A stretch of DNA of 64,000 nucleotides from Todiramphus chloris collaris. Taxonomy: Eukaryota; Chordata; Aves; Coraciiformes; Alcedinidae. Where the stretch lies: the NCBI GenBank assembly GCA_025345505.1, contig JANVCC010000056.1:1605049-1669048 (forward strand). Direction: 5' to 3'. A program made the position numbers and the translations under genes. Below, piece by piece: positions 15,101 through 30,100 of this stretch. The notes beneath the pieces were generated by a model that was not told the origin of the DNA, did no database searches, and saw nothing but the letters and a program-made list of their open reading frames with translations. The number at the start of each line of letters is the position of its first letter. Positions within the stretch are counted from its first letter, which is position 1.

Positions 15101-18100
15101 CCAGGAAATAGTTCCTAATTATCATTCCAAATGCAGTGTTTCCAAAATAAACTCCACTAGCAAAACCCTTGGAGCTATCTCTTCAATGCTATAGTAGTAA
15201 TATGTTTATGTTGAAGTAAAGGTGTTAGAAAAATTCTGTATCATCTGAGTATTTCAGTACATTCAAAGTGTGTCTCCTAAAGTTACATTTCTACCTTGGC
15301 TGCAATGATGCTGAATAGCTACATGCTATTTCTTGCTCCTCTGTGAAAACTGATGGAATACCATTGTTTGCTCACACTGACTGATAGTAAATTGCAGCAG
15401 AGTTTACTATTGGTATAACTTTTGCTATTGGAAAAAATAGAAGACTTTTATCTTTCCTTTTTTAATGTTCGCTAGAAGCGGTTCTTTTATGCAATGTTAT
15501 TTTTATTACAATTGGTCTTTAATTCAAGGAATATTTTATGTTTCATATATGCTAAGGAAAAACGGGGAAAAAGTTCAACTTGTGACTATAGTTTTATCAT
15601 AAGACCTTTATGCATCGTTGATACATGAGATGTTCTCATACTTTGGAATTTACTTGAGATGACTGGAATAAATTGAGCTATATTCAGCATTTTTTTAAAA
15701 GATAAATGCTTTGCAAGTTAATTGTCTGCATATGGATTTATACACCTATGTAAGAATATGGTAATTTAAGGAATAGAAGTAATGTAATCTCTAAAGAGCT
15801 CTTTAGTGTCTTGTCACATAGCTGATCACGAGTCCTCTAAATGTGAAACTCCCATCAAAACCACTTCTATCATAAGCTAACATCATCCTAATTTTTAGAT
15901 AAATGTATGTTGTCTTATGAGGTATTGTAAACCAGACCCTCATTCATTAAAGTATGCTAACAGCAAAAATTAAAGAAGGGTTAAACAGGTGTATATAATC
16001 TCTAACTGATACTATATTCTCATGCTGCTTTAAATTATTTTAATATAAATATTTTTTCACTTTTTCAAGTATTTCAAATAGTGAAGCTGAGGTAAAAGCC
16101 TTAGCTGTATGACTGCACATCTCTAAAGATCAATGGACAGTATTTTAGTAGAGGAAAAAAACAATATCTTGACTTTTTACCATGAATTCTGTAATTTGAA
16201 CTTTATTAAGCATTTGACAGTGTTTTCCCCATAGAGCTGGGAAACTGGGGTGGCACAGTTAGCACTAGGTAGACCCAGGCTTAGTGTTCAAAAGAATGTC
16301 CTGTGGAAACCTCTCTGATGTTGATTTAGCAGAGCATTTTGATGTCTGCTTATGTTCCACTGACATAGATGTAATTTGCTGGTTTTCAATCTCAGTACAA
16401 CATGTTGATATGTCTTGAATCTCATATTTTAAATTACTTTTTATGAGCTTTTATACTACTGATAGTTCATATAACAAATACTTTTATGTAGCTGGACTAA
16501 GAGAAGACAAGGGAGCCGGAATTGTTTTTTTACTAAAACAGGAGGTCAGGTGAAGGGATAAGGCTGGAGAGTTTAATCTTCTGTGATAATATTCTTTGAA
16601 AACATATCTTCCATATTTTAAATCCTTTTAACAACACTAGAATTTCTCACTTCCAGTCATATTGCAGTGATCCTGACCTCGTTCTGGAATTGAAGAATCT
16701 CATTGTAGTATTTGCTGATACTTTGCAGGTACATACTATATTTGTAATTTAACTGAACTTCCTGGAGTAAATTATTTCCTTTAAATGCAATGCTTTGAGG
16801 TTTCCTGAATCTTATATATGAATCAGGAAGAAAATTACACAAAAATATTTTTTAAATGTATGTATTTATTGCCTTGGTTTCTCTTTTTCAGTATTATCAA
16901 CTTAATATGTGCATTCTATGCTACCCACCTAGCATTCAGTTATTAACATCTGTGCAAAATTAATGTTTGCTTTGTAAATAGTATGTATTTTTGTCTTTTA
17001 TAAATGCTTTACTTCTGATCTTAAGCAAGAATATAATTCCTGCTATCATTAACTCTCTAGATGAAAGACCAAGTGAACATCATTGGCAAATATTCTTGCG
17101 ATGTTTAACAGACTGATAAAAAAGATTAGTTATATGCATAAATGGGGAGTTAAAATGTTACAGAGGAGTGGGACACAAGCATGGGTTGAAGTATTTGGTA
17201 ATAATTTAATATATAAAACTAACTGTAGAGGTGTGTTTCAAGTAGTATAATCTGCTTTACAGAAGTGACAAGATTGAATAGTAAGACTTATCTCAGAGTC
17301 CTGAAGTGATGTGATAGCAATTGAGTATAATATTTCTTGAATTATCCACTGTTTTCATTTTTATACCTTAGGGCTATGGTTTTCCTGTAAACCGACTATT
17401 TGATCTTCTATTTGAGATAAGAGACCAGTACAATGAAACGCTTCTTAAAAAGTGGTCTGGATTGTTCAGGTTAGTATTTCAAAATAATTGTGCCTTTTGT
17501 ATTGCTTCTGTTGGTTTTGTCTGATTGCAAGGTTTTTTGATGGAGTTATAATTCTGGAAGAATTAATTAACTCAGTATTGTGTATGAATTTTGGGTAGTA
17601 TAGATATTTATCACATGTAACTAATGTTTAGGAGAAGCGCCGTCAAGTACTGTTTCTGTGGTTAATGGGAGAAGGAAGGTCTCCAAAGGGATGTTATTGG
17701 AGAAACATGCAGGAGAGAGACATCTGTTTCTTCATTAGAAACCTAGTAACTCTAAGCTTTTGTGACAGGGCATTAGGTTCCTAATTTAGGTTGTCTTTAT
17801 GTTTACAGTTGGATGATACAAGTATCTCCCTGACAGACTGACACTGCCAGTACCTCTTCATGGATTTTTTTAATCTAGGTTGTTTTCCACCTATTCCTTG
17901 AAATCGTTTGATTGAGTAGCCCCAGAATACAGCAGCCTGAGACTGCACTCCAAAGCCTGTTTGCAGATAGGGTGCAATGTCTAAGTGTGGAGAAATTATT
18001 TGCTCTATAACACGTTACATTGTATTACAGAAAACCTTAAAATTAAATTGACCACTTCAGGTTCCCAAGCTCTCTGGACTTTAGTATAAGCATTTGACTA

Positions 18101-21100
18101 GTAGGAAAGTCCAGAGGGTACTTAAATAACACTGTGTCCATGCCTAGTTGAAGTTCTTGGAATTGTCTCCATTGACTGCATGTAGCCGAGTTATCAGAGT
18201 ATCTGCCTTAGTGTAGGCAGTGTAGGCTACCGTAATTAATAAGTATCTCATTATGGTTTACCCTGGAGTACACTAGTTGATCTTCAGTTCCTTTGCTGTA
18301 TTATACTTTGAGTCATACATATTAAAATGCTTTCAGCTGTTTTTTCTCTATGATTAGGCACAACATAAGTAGTTAGCATACGCAAAGTACTTTCAAATTA
18401 ATCTAAAAATAGTTTGGGTGTCTGAAACTATGATTTCAGCTCGTAACTTTTTGAAGCCAAACACCTAAGTGCGGTAGTAAAATTTACATTCATTTACATT
18501 TTTAAGCACTGCAAAATCATGTAAATAGGTTCATGTCCTAAATTTTTTTTCACTTTACTAATTCACCAGGGATATTTTTGAAGTGGACAACTACAGCCCT
18601 ATTCCTATAGCAAATGAAGAGGAATACAAAATAGTTACAAGTAAATTTCCTTTTCAAGATCCAGAACTTGATAAGGTAAGGAAAAGTTTTATGTTATTAA
18701 AGTTTGCTAAAATCCAATTAAGGACACTTGGGAAAATAATGATTTTTATAATTAAAAAGCAATTAAAATGTGAAAAGCTAGGTAGATTAAGAGGCTAAAT
18801 CATCTTTGTGTGTAATTATCTAGTCATAAGTAAATAAGAAAATTAAAGCTTTAGTCATTTGCTCTGATGTTTGAGTGAATAATGAAACCCATTGTTTTGT
18901 AAACAAATTAATAATACAGTTTAATTGATAAAGTCTTTATGTAATTACAATTCTAATACAGTCTGTCTTATATTTTGTTGCAACTCATTGGGTTTAGTAA
19001 CTCATATATGCTGAAGTATTGCAAAAATATGTGTAAACCAGAGATCAGTTAGAGACAGCAACTTTTGTGTTTCTGTTTTAAAATTAATTATTTGTGTTTT
19101 GTCATGTGGGGAAAAATAAATGTGAAGGGACTGTAAACAATTCTGCTGTACTGGCATTCAAATAGAATATTCTTTCATAGACTCAGCCATTCTTGCACTA
19201 CAAACACCTTTCACAGGCAGGTGGTTAGTATGTTCTGCTCTTCAAATATGGTCTTGATAATACTGATGAAATAACAGGCTTATGATGGAGCCTGCAGAGG
19301 GGAAGTAAATCAAAGAACCACGTGACAGTGGGAGTGTTGTAGAGGGAAGTTAGTTCATACATCATCCCTTACTACAGATATCTGCAAAAGTAAAAAGAAT
19401 CAGGAATTTACCAGGCAAATGTAAATTTAATCAGGAATTTACCAGGCAAATGTAACAACTGTATGTCATTGTAGTGAAGATGGAAAATTAAAGGTGTAAT
19501 TTATGCTGAATTTTGAGTAAGACCCCAGAGTACTTTCTGGATGCTTTCATCCATCAATTTCACTTCTTAGGCATTATATTAAAATAAGATAAACAGAATG
19601 GAAATCCCTTACAATTTTGGAAGTATTGGATACTATTTAGCAATTGCAGAGATTTTTAACTTGCACTAAATAAAATTATCTGCTAGCCTCTCTCACTCTC
19701 TGTTTCATGAATTAACACGTGTGCATGGACATTACTTGTGTGGGCATGTATAGTTACATATATGTATGATTAATACAAAGCTCTGGCTCTTATTTACCAG
19801 ACAGGAGATGTATTCTCTGTACCCAACATTGTTCATTTAGGTTTATGACACAGAGAGGGATTTCTATTTCATAGTGAGTGGCTTTTTTTATAGATATTTT
19901 CTGGGCAGAATCTCACTGATGCTTAGTTTTTGGGCTGGTGAGCTTGAGAGTAAAGCTGGGAATCAGGTTGGATTCTCTTTCCAACTCTATCATTGACCAG
20001 CTTCATGTTGCTGGTAAGTCACTTCACATCTCTCTGCCCCTGTTAATTCATCTGTAAAGCAGGGAGAACATTTTTTTGCATATCTCTGAAAAGAGCTTTG
20101 AAACCTGTATGTAAAGCAGAAGGACATTGTTAGAAATAAGGCAGTCTGAGTTGTTGTTCTTTCTTGTGGTCTAGCAATTTTTGAAGCAGTTTAGTTGACT
20201 TCAGCTGAATCTAGCAAAGGGGCTGAAGTCTCATTATTGAGTTCCTAAAGTTTTGTCAGCTAGGCAGTGGAATAGGGGAGAAAGATCCTTGAGTATATTT
20301 TTTGAAAGAAAGACTGCAGTGTTACAGTGTGCATTACCAGATAGCAAGGAATCCACATGGATGGAGGGGAAGCCTTACAAATACTCCAACCTCACTCCTA
20401 TCGGTCGCTGTTTATAATCTCATCCACTTCACCCCTCTGTTGTTGCCTCAGGCGTTGGGAAGTCCTATTGGGTGGGTTAATTTAATCTACGTTTTGATGT
20501 TTTAAAAAAGAAAATATTTTAAAACCAGATGTGTAGGTTCAGGTTAGTCACTGAAGAAGCCTATGTATTTGACAGGAACAGACACCCCAGAGGGCTAATT
20601 CCATTTGATGCATCTCTGATGCCTTTTACAGATTAAGGGGAATTTCACCTTTGAAAATATGTTTCTCTGCATGAGTATCTCATTTTTAGCTGTAAGTTAG
20701 GATGAATCACACTTATGTTTTACAGGTGAGTTTATCATAAGAGGTGCCTGCAACACATTAGGTGGAATTATGACCAGAACCTACTAGGTATTTAACATAG
20801 CAAATCCAATCTGACTGGACGAAACAGTCTTATCTGCACTCTGCTGTTTAGACTGAATGTGCCAAGCTATCATAGTTTGGTTGTATCCTTTAATTTTACT
20901 CCCTTCCTGTATGCAGAAGCAATTGTTTGTGTCTCTGTTGGTTTTTTGTGTTGTTGGTTTTTGTGGGTTTTTTTTGCTGCCTACTCTAATAATCAGGTAG
21001 AAAGTGTTGTGTCCTCCTGTATTGGCCAGACACTGTGGAGGGTAAAGAATCGCTTCTCTTAGGTTGTTGAATATATAAAACTCAAACCCTCCTAACAGAA

Positions 21101-24100
21101 TATTGTGACTATCTGAAATAGTTGTATATAATAGCACTTGCTTTATCCATAAAAAATAATTCTTTAAGTCAGATTAACACATATTTGAAGTAAATTTTAT
21201 TGTTAAAAACGGTTGAATGACACAAAACCCTGGCACTCACCCCATCACCTAATCTTAAATAAAGAGGTATAATTAGGAGAATGTCAAGGTAATCCTTTTT
21301 GCCTTGTTTTGTTTGGGTTTTTTTTTAATACAGAAATGTTGAGCTTCTCTTGATTAATGCTTATTTTTTTGAGAAATGGCATTCTCCAGGGATGATACCA
21401 GTTGTTAATTATTTTTCTCATGCATTAGTCATAGAGTAAACAGAAAATTAATTGTTTTGCAGATTTTAAAACTTACGTATTTAGTGCAGGAATACCTATT
21501 TGGTATGTGTAGATTTAATTGCATGTATTTCTTTTTGTCCTTCCAAATACAAAATCAGCTTTAAAATTGAAGGAAGAAGAATTCTTTTATTCTTACAGAC
21601 TACTGGTATTTCCCATGTGTTAATCCAAATTGTTAGAAAGAATTCAAACTGCTTCTGTTTTGTGAACTACTGAGAGAAAGTAAATATATGATAGTAAACA
21701 CACATGCCTAAACATTCTCAGGATGCTTTGAAAATTCCAGAAGTACTGATCTTCTCAAGCCTTTTGTTTGGTTTTGAGTTTTTTTGCACTGCTTTCTTTG
21801 TCAAAAATGTTAGCGTTTTTGAACCTCTTATCCCACTTGCCTCTATTTTGTTCATTCAGATTAAAAGCAGTGTGAGACCTGTTTTTTAATGTGTGTTTAT
21901 AAATTGCTTTCTACAGAGGGATCTTAAATTACATGAAGTCTCCAAACTTTATTGTAATTTAAATAAGTGGTTGAGTTTTTTTATTTTGCTCATAAACTGT
22001 TTAACGTATGTAGAAGTCAGCTCAACACATACCAATGTTTGTATTTGATGAAAAACAGCAATACTTAAGATAGAATAAAATATTGATAGTGTTAAGTGGC
22101 TTTCTAATTGTTGCATTTAAAACCAAGCTGATCTTAGAATCAGTTTCAAGTATAAGATTGTATTATCTTTTATTTCCACAGCAAGCCTTTCCAAAGAAGC
22201 TTCCAATGTCTCAGTCAGTGCCTCAGATTTATATCCAGGTTAAGGAATTTATTTATGCAAGCCTTAAATTTTCGGAGTCACTTCACCGCAGGTAAGATTC
22301 AAGTATCAGGAATATGACTATAAGCTAACATATAACTTTCAGGTAACCTAAAAATATATATTAAAATGAAAATATATTTTCTTGTGTACTTACTAGCTGT
22401 GCTTCTTTCATTTGTTCATTGCCCAGGGAGATGGTGGAGTCACCATCCCTGGAGGTGTTCAAAAAATGTGTGGACGTGGCACTTCAGGACATGGTTTAGT
22501 GGTTATGATAATGTTAGATAGAGGGATGGACTTGGATCTTGGAGGTCTTTTTCCAACCTTTATGGTTCTGTGATTATGTGATAATTTACATACAGTTTAT
22601 GTATATGATTCTTTATATTTAATCTAGGATTCCCAATGCTATAGCTTGAATTTCATACGCATATATTGTATACACAGTTGTGCTTGTCTGTATGGGTCCA
22701 CATAGCTTGGCACGGTAAGCGGTGTAAAACACTGCTGGTTTTTTGGTTTTTTTGAACAGTATTTCAACTGGCTTGAATAATCTAAATATTTTATTTATTT
22801 GACAGCATTTCAGATTCAAAAAATATACTTTAATACTGATCATTTCATAAATAATTGTGTAGCATCCCTAATTACTTCAAACTTGTCTTTCCCTTTCTCA
22901 GTGCTTTGAGTTTCCTTAGCAATGATTTCTCCTGCAACAAAATGTGCTGTCTGCGTGCTCATTCCCTCTACCACCCCACCTTTTTCTGATGGAAAACATC
23001 ACAATTCTCCCATTTCCCTTACTCTTCTGGCCTTCAAAAGCTTAGTTTTAATTCCATGAAATAACATTCGTAGATCTGAAGTCTGGAAGGTATTTGTTGC
23101 TTGTCACCCACTTCTCCACTGTTAAAAATGTAAATGACTTGCTTTCACACATTCTTAATTGATACTGTTTATAATTTACACGTACTAATGAGTGCATGTT
23201 GACCTCCTTAGTTACTCATTAAAACCCACAAATTACTCTTTCCGATCTGCTGTGTCAATAAACATGTCCAAAATCTAAAAATAACAGGTTTTGCATCACT
23301 GTTGAAATTCAGTTAAGGGATAATTCAGTAAGTGAAAGAGATGTTCTGTATGTTACATCACAGAAGACTTGGAGCAACCAGAAATTAAATGCACATAGGG
23401 AATTCTTAACAGAAAAAGTTCCCTTTGCAAGGAAAAGTAAAGATACTAAGTATTACTGTCAACATAGTATTAAATATTATTGCCATGTACAGCATAGCTA
23501 TAAGAAACGCCTTTTTTTTTTTTCCCAGCTCAACAGAAATAGATGATATGCTCAGAAAATCTACAAATTTGCTGCTTACAAGAACTCTAAGTAGTTGTTT
23601 ACAGAACCTAATTAAAAAACCTCATATAGGTTTAACAGAGGTAAGTTTTAAAACATATACTCACAGCTGTGCTTTTAAGGCAGTTAGTGCTAAAACTATT
23701 CTTGTAATTGTGGATATACTGAAGTATTAATATTTGTGCAAGAAAAACAAGTAGTGTTTACTTTAAAATGGAATATTTACAGGGATGAAAGATGAAGTAT
23801 AAAAAACCATCAATATCTGTTACATAAACAATAGCAATACAGCCTTGGTTCTAGCTGGAAGTATATTTACAAAGGGATGCCTTTTGAGAGAGAGATAACA
23901 ATGGAAGAGTTCTGTCTTCTATATGATAAACTGAGATTTGCAAGAAGTAAGCCAAAGACTCTTACTTATTTTGTTGCATATACAGTATGGTTTGTGTGTT
24001 CTGCTCCTGTCTAGCAATTTTTGAGTTTCTTTTTCTTCCTATTAGGAAAAAAAGAAAAGGTGAGGGAAAGAAAATCTCTCACACATTAACTGTGTAGTTT

Positions 24101-27100
24101 CAGAGTAAACCTACCTGGATAAGAAATCTAAATTCTCAAGTTCACTCTAACACAGGAAAATTTTTCTATAGTAATTGTAATTAAAATATTTTATTAGGTT
24201 TTTGCATGTTGTTTTGAATCAGGGGGGAGGGAGGCAGAGGTTAAATGATTTACTGGGAAGATACTTATCAGAAACTTATCAGTTTCTTCATCAGGATGTT
24301 GGTTTGATTTGTTTATTGAATAGATTAAGAGAGGATGAGACAGTGAATCACTCTGAACATTCACTGCAGGTACATGCAATGTCAGGAAACAGCAGATACC
24401 TACTGAAACATGATGAGAAGGACTTAGATGGTTACCTTTAAAGCAGTCTTTATCTTTTATTGAATGTTGTTTTTAAACTTCAGGAACGTCTGCTAGAGGA
24501 AATCAAGAAGATGAGGAGGAGGAAAGAACTCCATAAAACATGTATTGCCATGTTATTAAGACAATCCGTAGAATTTTTCTGAGCCATAGTTTTCTGTGTT
24601 CTTGAAATAGGTACAGGAATGCTTTTAAGGCAATGAAAATGTATTCACTAGTATTTTGGAAGTGTTTCATTATCAGGTCCATATGTTTTACGAGAAAAAT
24701 ACTATAAAGGGAAAACTTACTTTGCCCAGCATTATGCCATGAGAAGATATAATAGTGAAATTTCAGTTAGTATGCATTATATACATCGTCTGTTTTGTGA
24801 ACTCAGTGCAAATGTAGATCCTGCTTATAAAAACATTTTTATTGTGTATAAGCAGATTGTTACCGCTGCTGGGGGAGGAAGGAGTTGACAACCTTTTTTT
24901 GAAATTCCCTAGCTTCAGGATGCATCATTCTGCAAACAGTGTTGTAATTTTTTTTTTTTTTCCTAAAAAATGTATATTTTTAATGGTAAAAATTAGTGAT
25001 GTGTTTTTTGGTAATATATTTTCCTTTATTTTTCCTTTTTAAATTCTAAAATATCACTTGGATTTATTTCACTAAGTAGGTGTCTACATTCTTCATTTTT
25101 AAAATGGCATCGTTTCTATGTAAACTGTAGTATTACTCCTTAGTGGTATTGGAAAGCAAACTTGAAAAGTAACGGTTAATAGGTGGTAGCCTGGAATATT
25201 GTAAATAATTTCTAGTAGCATTGTTGCTGAAGGCAGTAACCATTTACGAAATCAAATGACAATAGGTGATAAACCCAGGATTTTTACAAGAATTTTCTGT
25301 CTCTTGTAGCTTGTTCAAATCATCATAAACACAACACACCTGGAACAAGCCTGTAAATACCTTGAGGATTTTATATCTAACATTACAAATATTTCACAAG
25401 TGACTGTTCATACTGCAAGGCTTTATGGACTTTCTACATTTAAGGTATGGTATATGTCATACGTTGTATGACTATGTCTGAAAAGTTACATGAAAATCAC
25501 AGTAAATGAAGAATTTTAAAACAAAAGGGGATGAGGGCAAAGCTCATTTTTGACTAAACCAATTCTGAACTTTTAAGATTTCAGTTGTAACACTGAGCAG
25601 ATAAACACTGGTTTTTATGGTATAGGTATGATCTGAAATATGTCAGTACGTGAGAAGCATCAATATTCTTACAGATACATATTTTATTATTTATGAAAAG
25701 ACAAGCAAAGCTTAGCTGCACCGAAAACTTTCAATAGATTAAGCTCCAGTTTGTGTGACTTCTCCCCATATGTGTTAATGGAAAACCTGCACATAAAACT
25801 GAAATTGCTCCAGACAACTTATAGGCATAATGTCAGGTAACTCAAGACGACTGAGATTTATGCCTAAAATAGATTAGTCAAAATTCTGATCCTTGCTCAG
25901 GCTGGTTTATGTCATAATGACCTTAGAAGGCTCTAAAGCAAGTTCACTATGGCTGGTCCAGCTATGCTGAGCGTAAAGATGTTTTGTTCTCAAGCAACTG
26001 AACAGCCCTGCATCAGAAACTCTCCTGTGCTGTGGCACTGGGGATGGTTGTAGAGTTGCTTAGAGATCCTTCACGCTCTGGTGGTGGTTGAACACCAGGT
26101 ACTTCTTTCGAGCACCAGGTGAATACGCAATTTTGATATTCATATACATAAAATTTGTCAGAAAGTATTTGATTGTTTGAGTCTGGCTGAATAGCTTTTA
26201 TGGTTTAAAATAGAAGCAAATGTGAACACCCTGGGGGAGGTGGTTTGGGGTTATCTTTCTGAAGAAAACAGTTTCACAGAAGAATACTCTTGCATAGGTT
26301 ACCTTGTGCCCTTAATTCATCCAGTTCCTTAGTCATCTGGGGCTTCGTATAGAAATTTTTGAAAGAGAAACAAATAAAACAAAAAGTCATCAGCGATTCT
26401 AAATCAACTGCAACTTGAGCTTTATGTATTTGGGTTTTTTTCAGGAAAAAAAAAACGAAACAAAGGAGGATGATTTCTTGTATTTATGGGATAAAGAGGG
26501 CTAATCCTGTTGAGGAGTAGTTCTGTTTTCTGTACTTCATTTTTAGTCTTGATGTAATACGTAGCCTACCCTATTACAATATCCCTTCTGGCATAGATGT
26601 TTAAAGATGGGTGAGGTGAAATAAGACATCATCATTGCAAGACAACTTCAGATTTGCAGTTGATTACCAACAATTTTCCCATTAACTGTCATTTGTTCTG
26701 CTAAGGATTTCATGAATAGTGCAAGACAGAAAGGTTCTGACCTAGCAGCTGTAGTTAGGTTACTATTGCCCTACCAGTAGTTTGACTAGTTTTGCCCTGT
26801 CCTTAAGAGCTAGGCTGCCTAGTTCGCTCATTGTGTACCAATAGTGCATGTGTGTCTTTGAATTTGCATGTCTATAGATATTTTTGTGTAAGGCCAGTCC
26901 ACAATCTTGTTAACATTCAAAGAAAACACTTAATGCAGCCACAGTCTTTGATTTCATTAAGAGGTTAGATGTTCTTTTCCTTGAATTTCATTTAATAAAT
27001 GCAGTTGAAAGTTTGCATTATATTTTGTGTTGATTGCTTATGCTGCAAGTTACATTTATTCATAAACTATCTAAGTTCTGTTGGAAGAAAGCACAGAATA

Positions 27101-30100
27101 TTATATCTGTGTTTAGGGAGCTTAGTATCTATGCACTTTGGAAATTAACTCTGACAAACATGTAAGTTTGTTGGGTCTTTTTTTTCATGATTTCACTCCT
27201 GTCTCTTTCCCAAGAGAAGTTTTTAGAACAACATTCTCCACTTACAGTAAAAAATTCTTTTCTTCTTAATCCCTCTTTTTTTTTTTTTTTTCCCTCTCTA
27301 TTTTAATGAAAAACTGCTTGCAGTTCCCCAACTGGGCCTTCAAGAGTTTGGTGTGTTCTACTGTTATTAAATTCATCTGGTGGCAAATCATGTCACCTCC
27401 ATTCTTTCTGAGTGGCCAAAAATCTCCTTTTATTAGCAGTATTGGTCACATTTACATCCCATGAGGGTCTTATAAATACATCTGCACTGTATTTTTTTAA
27501 TAGAAGCCCTCAGACCTATTTAATGGCTACTATTTTAGAGGGGTGTTTTTCTCATTTTATTTTTGTATATAAGATTTCATTTGAAAATGTCCTTCAAACT
27601 CTCCAAGCATTGTTTCACATGGTGAAAAATTAAAAACCAAACAAACACAAAAAAACCCACCAAACACACCAAAGCTTGTTTCATTTTATCTTATTAAAGA
27701 ATTGTGTTGCTTTCAATATTTATAGCCACGTTTTCCAGCTTTGGATGACCATTGTTTTTCTTTGTTGAAATCAGTAGTTGCACAAAACATAAATAGAGGT
27801 ATTTGCAGATCTAGTTGATATAAGTTTCTGAGCCCGAGGTCTCAGCATTAAGCTGCATAATGACTGTTGGAGAGCCAGATACACAGCATCAACTCCTGTG
27901 CAGGGCTTCAGCATGTTCCCTGAGGGAAAAGCCATCTAACAAAACCACATCATTTTCACTTTATAATGGGGGAAATCTGGTGAGCTTTCAAAGGGTTTTG
28001 ATGCAGTTCTGTCATTAGATTAAAAGAAGAGATGGAGTTAATTTATCTGCCTCTAGGAGTCATCTCAAATCTGAACACTCTAAAACACTCTTTGTTGACA
28101 CAATGGATACACAATGCTGCTTCTGAGAAGTAACCTCTGGGATTGAAATTCAATTGCTTGGCTGTTCACAGAACGGAGCAACATGTCTTGCTTGAAGTAC
28201 TGGCAGCATGCAGCTCCACTTGAATTATTTCTCAAGATCAGTGAAGAAAGTTGAGTCCAAATTAGAACATAGAATTTATTGAATATCTTTAAACTCCAGT
28301 CTGGCAAATGCATCCTTTTCTGTCAAGATACACCTGATCAAGCATCAGTACATAGATCCTATTGCATCTATGAGGATGTCCCCTAAACAAATAAGGCAGG
28401 CAGATATTATTGTAAACTCACTTCACAGTAAATACCAGACTTACTGTTCCAACAAGTAGAATCTAGGTGGTAGCAGAACAAAAAGGAGTGGGAGGAAGCA
28501 GAGGAGTGCTCTGAATCACAGTGTGTGATGATTAGGATATTTAAAGGAGGATGAAGAGTGATGACTGTTCTTCAGATGTGCAGCTTTAAGACGTGATTAC
28601 ATGGTTACTGGACCTCTAGCCATGACAAGTAAAATAATTAGGTTCTTTTTTCATTTTCTGTGTAAAAGAGGGCAAATGAACTTTGTGCCAGGGTTGATAA
28701 ATTTGTAAGGCTGAAGTAAAGGTGGTTGTTGTGAAGAAAGTAAAGCAATTTTCTTGTTTCCAAATTGAAATTACTTTCATTTGTCTCTGAGAACTTAAAT
28801 TATTCTGTAGGCATATTCTGTTATAAGCATTCTTACAGTATGCATTATGGGAATATTTTAAACACCACAGCCTCAGACTTACTGTAAGACAGAAGTTAAA
28901 ATATTGATTTAAATAAAATATTTTTTGAATCTAAAAAAAATACAAGCCTTCAGTTTTGTTGATGAATATAATTTTATCTGCATTTTAGTATTTCAGAATT
29001 CTGGCAATTGCACGTGGTTTTTTTTTTCAGGATGCAAGGCATGCTGCAGAAGGAGAAATATACACAAAACTTAACCAAAAAATAGATGAATTCATCCAGA
29101 TTGCTGACTATGATTGGACAATGTCTGAATCAGATGGAAGAGCCAGTGGATACTTAATGGACCTTATTAACTTTTTAAGAAGCACATTCCAAGTTTTTAC
29201 TCACTTACCTGTAAGTGTTCAAAATTAAGTTTAATTTCAAACTACTGGAGCATTATCTTATTTAAAAATACTAATATTTTGTAGATAGATGTAATTTTTG
29301 AATTATGAACATGCTGGCAGATGGATTTTTAATTTTTTTTCAGTACAGATGTATTTTCAGATGTGTTTTATTATGTTTATGATGCTTACCCATGGTAGTA
29401 CTTAGAAAATACTTTTAAGTACTTTAGTAATATAGTTAACGACAGCTAATTTACAAATAGTGTAAGAACTCACACAGTTTTTTAGAGCATCAGATGACTG
29501 TTTTGATTAACCATACTGGTTCTGTGTACACATGCATTGATTCAAACAGTGCAAAATTGGTCCAAATCCTGCATTTGTTCCTAAGATTATGGAGATCTTG
29601 GATTCTCCAAGGTTGTTTTTAGCTAAATAATTTTGATCATAAAAAGTCATTTGATTCTAATTAACTGAGCTTCATTGCAGTGAATCCTGGTTCACATTCA
29701 AATATATCCTCTGTTATTTTCTCCCAGGTAAAAGGTTACTGTTAATCTGTTTTATGTACTAATTGTTATGTTCTATTGTCTGAGTTCCCCTTGCGTTAAG
29801 ACAAAAAAGACTATTTCTAGTTTGATTTATCATAATAGTTTATAGCTTTCAAGCTACATCTGCTTTTCATCAGCTTATCCTTGTTTGCTACTGTCACACT
29901 GATGCCTGAGTGTTTTACCCACAAGGAATGCCTGTAAAGAATAAGTCCTCAATGCATAGAATGTTTTGAGTCTCCAGACTGGAAGTAAAAGATAATTTCT
30001 TTATGTGCATAGCAAGGTGTTGAAGTTGCTGGCATAGAGGGCTTATCTGGTCTTCCAAATCACATGTGAAAAGGCTGTGCTTCTTCAGTCTCTTTTTTTT

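Larger units (their letters stand above)
18676..22181 (+). other. EXOC6: EXOC6 intron, 3506 bp
   Basis: Holds a 31-bp-period tandem duplication (19398-19455), an old MIR-like SINE (19945-20125) and T/G-rich low-complexity sequence near 20940-20985. A minus-strand open frame at 20784-21137 overlaps that low-complexity part and is not credible. Confidence 0.8.

Noticed and set aside
20784-21137. 117-codon open frame on the minus strand
   Set aside because: Overlaps T/G low-complexity sequence. The composition is repetitive and resembles no protein.
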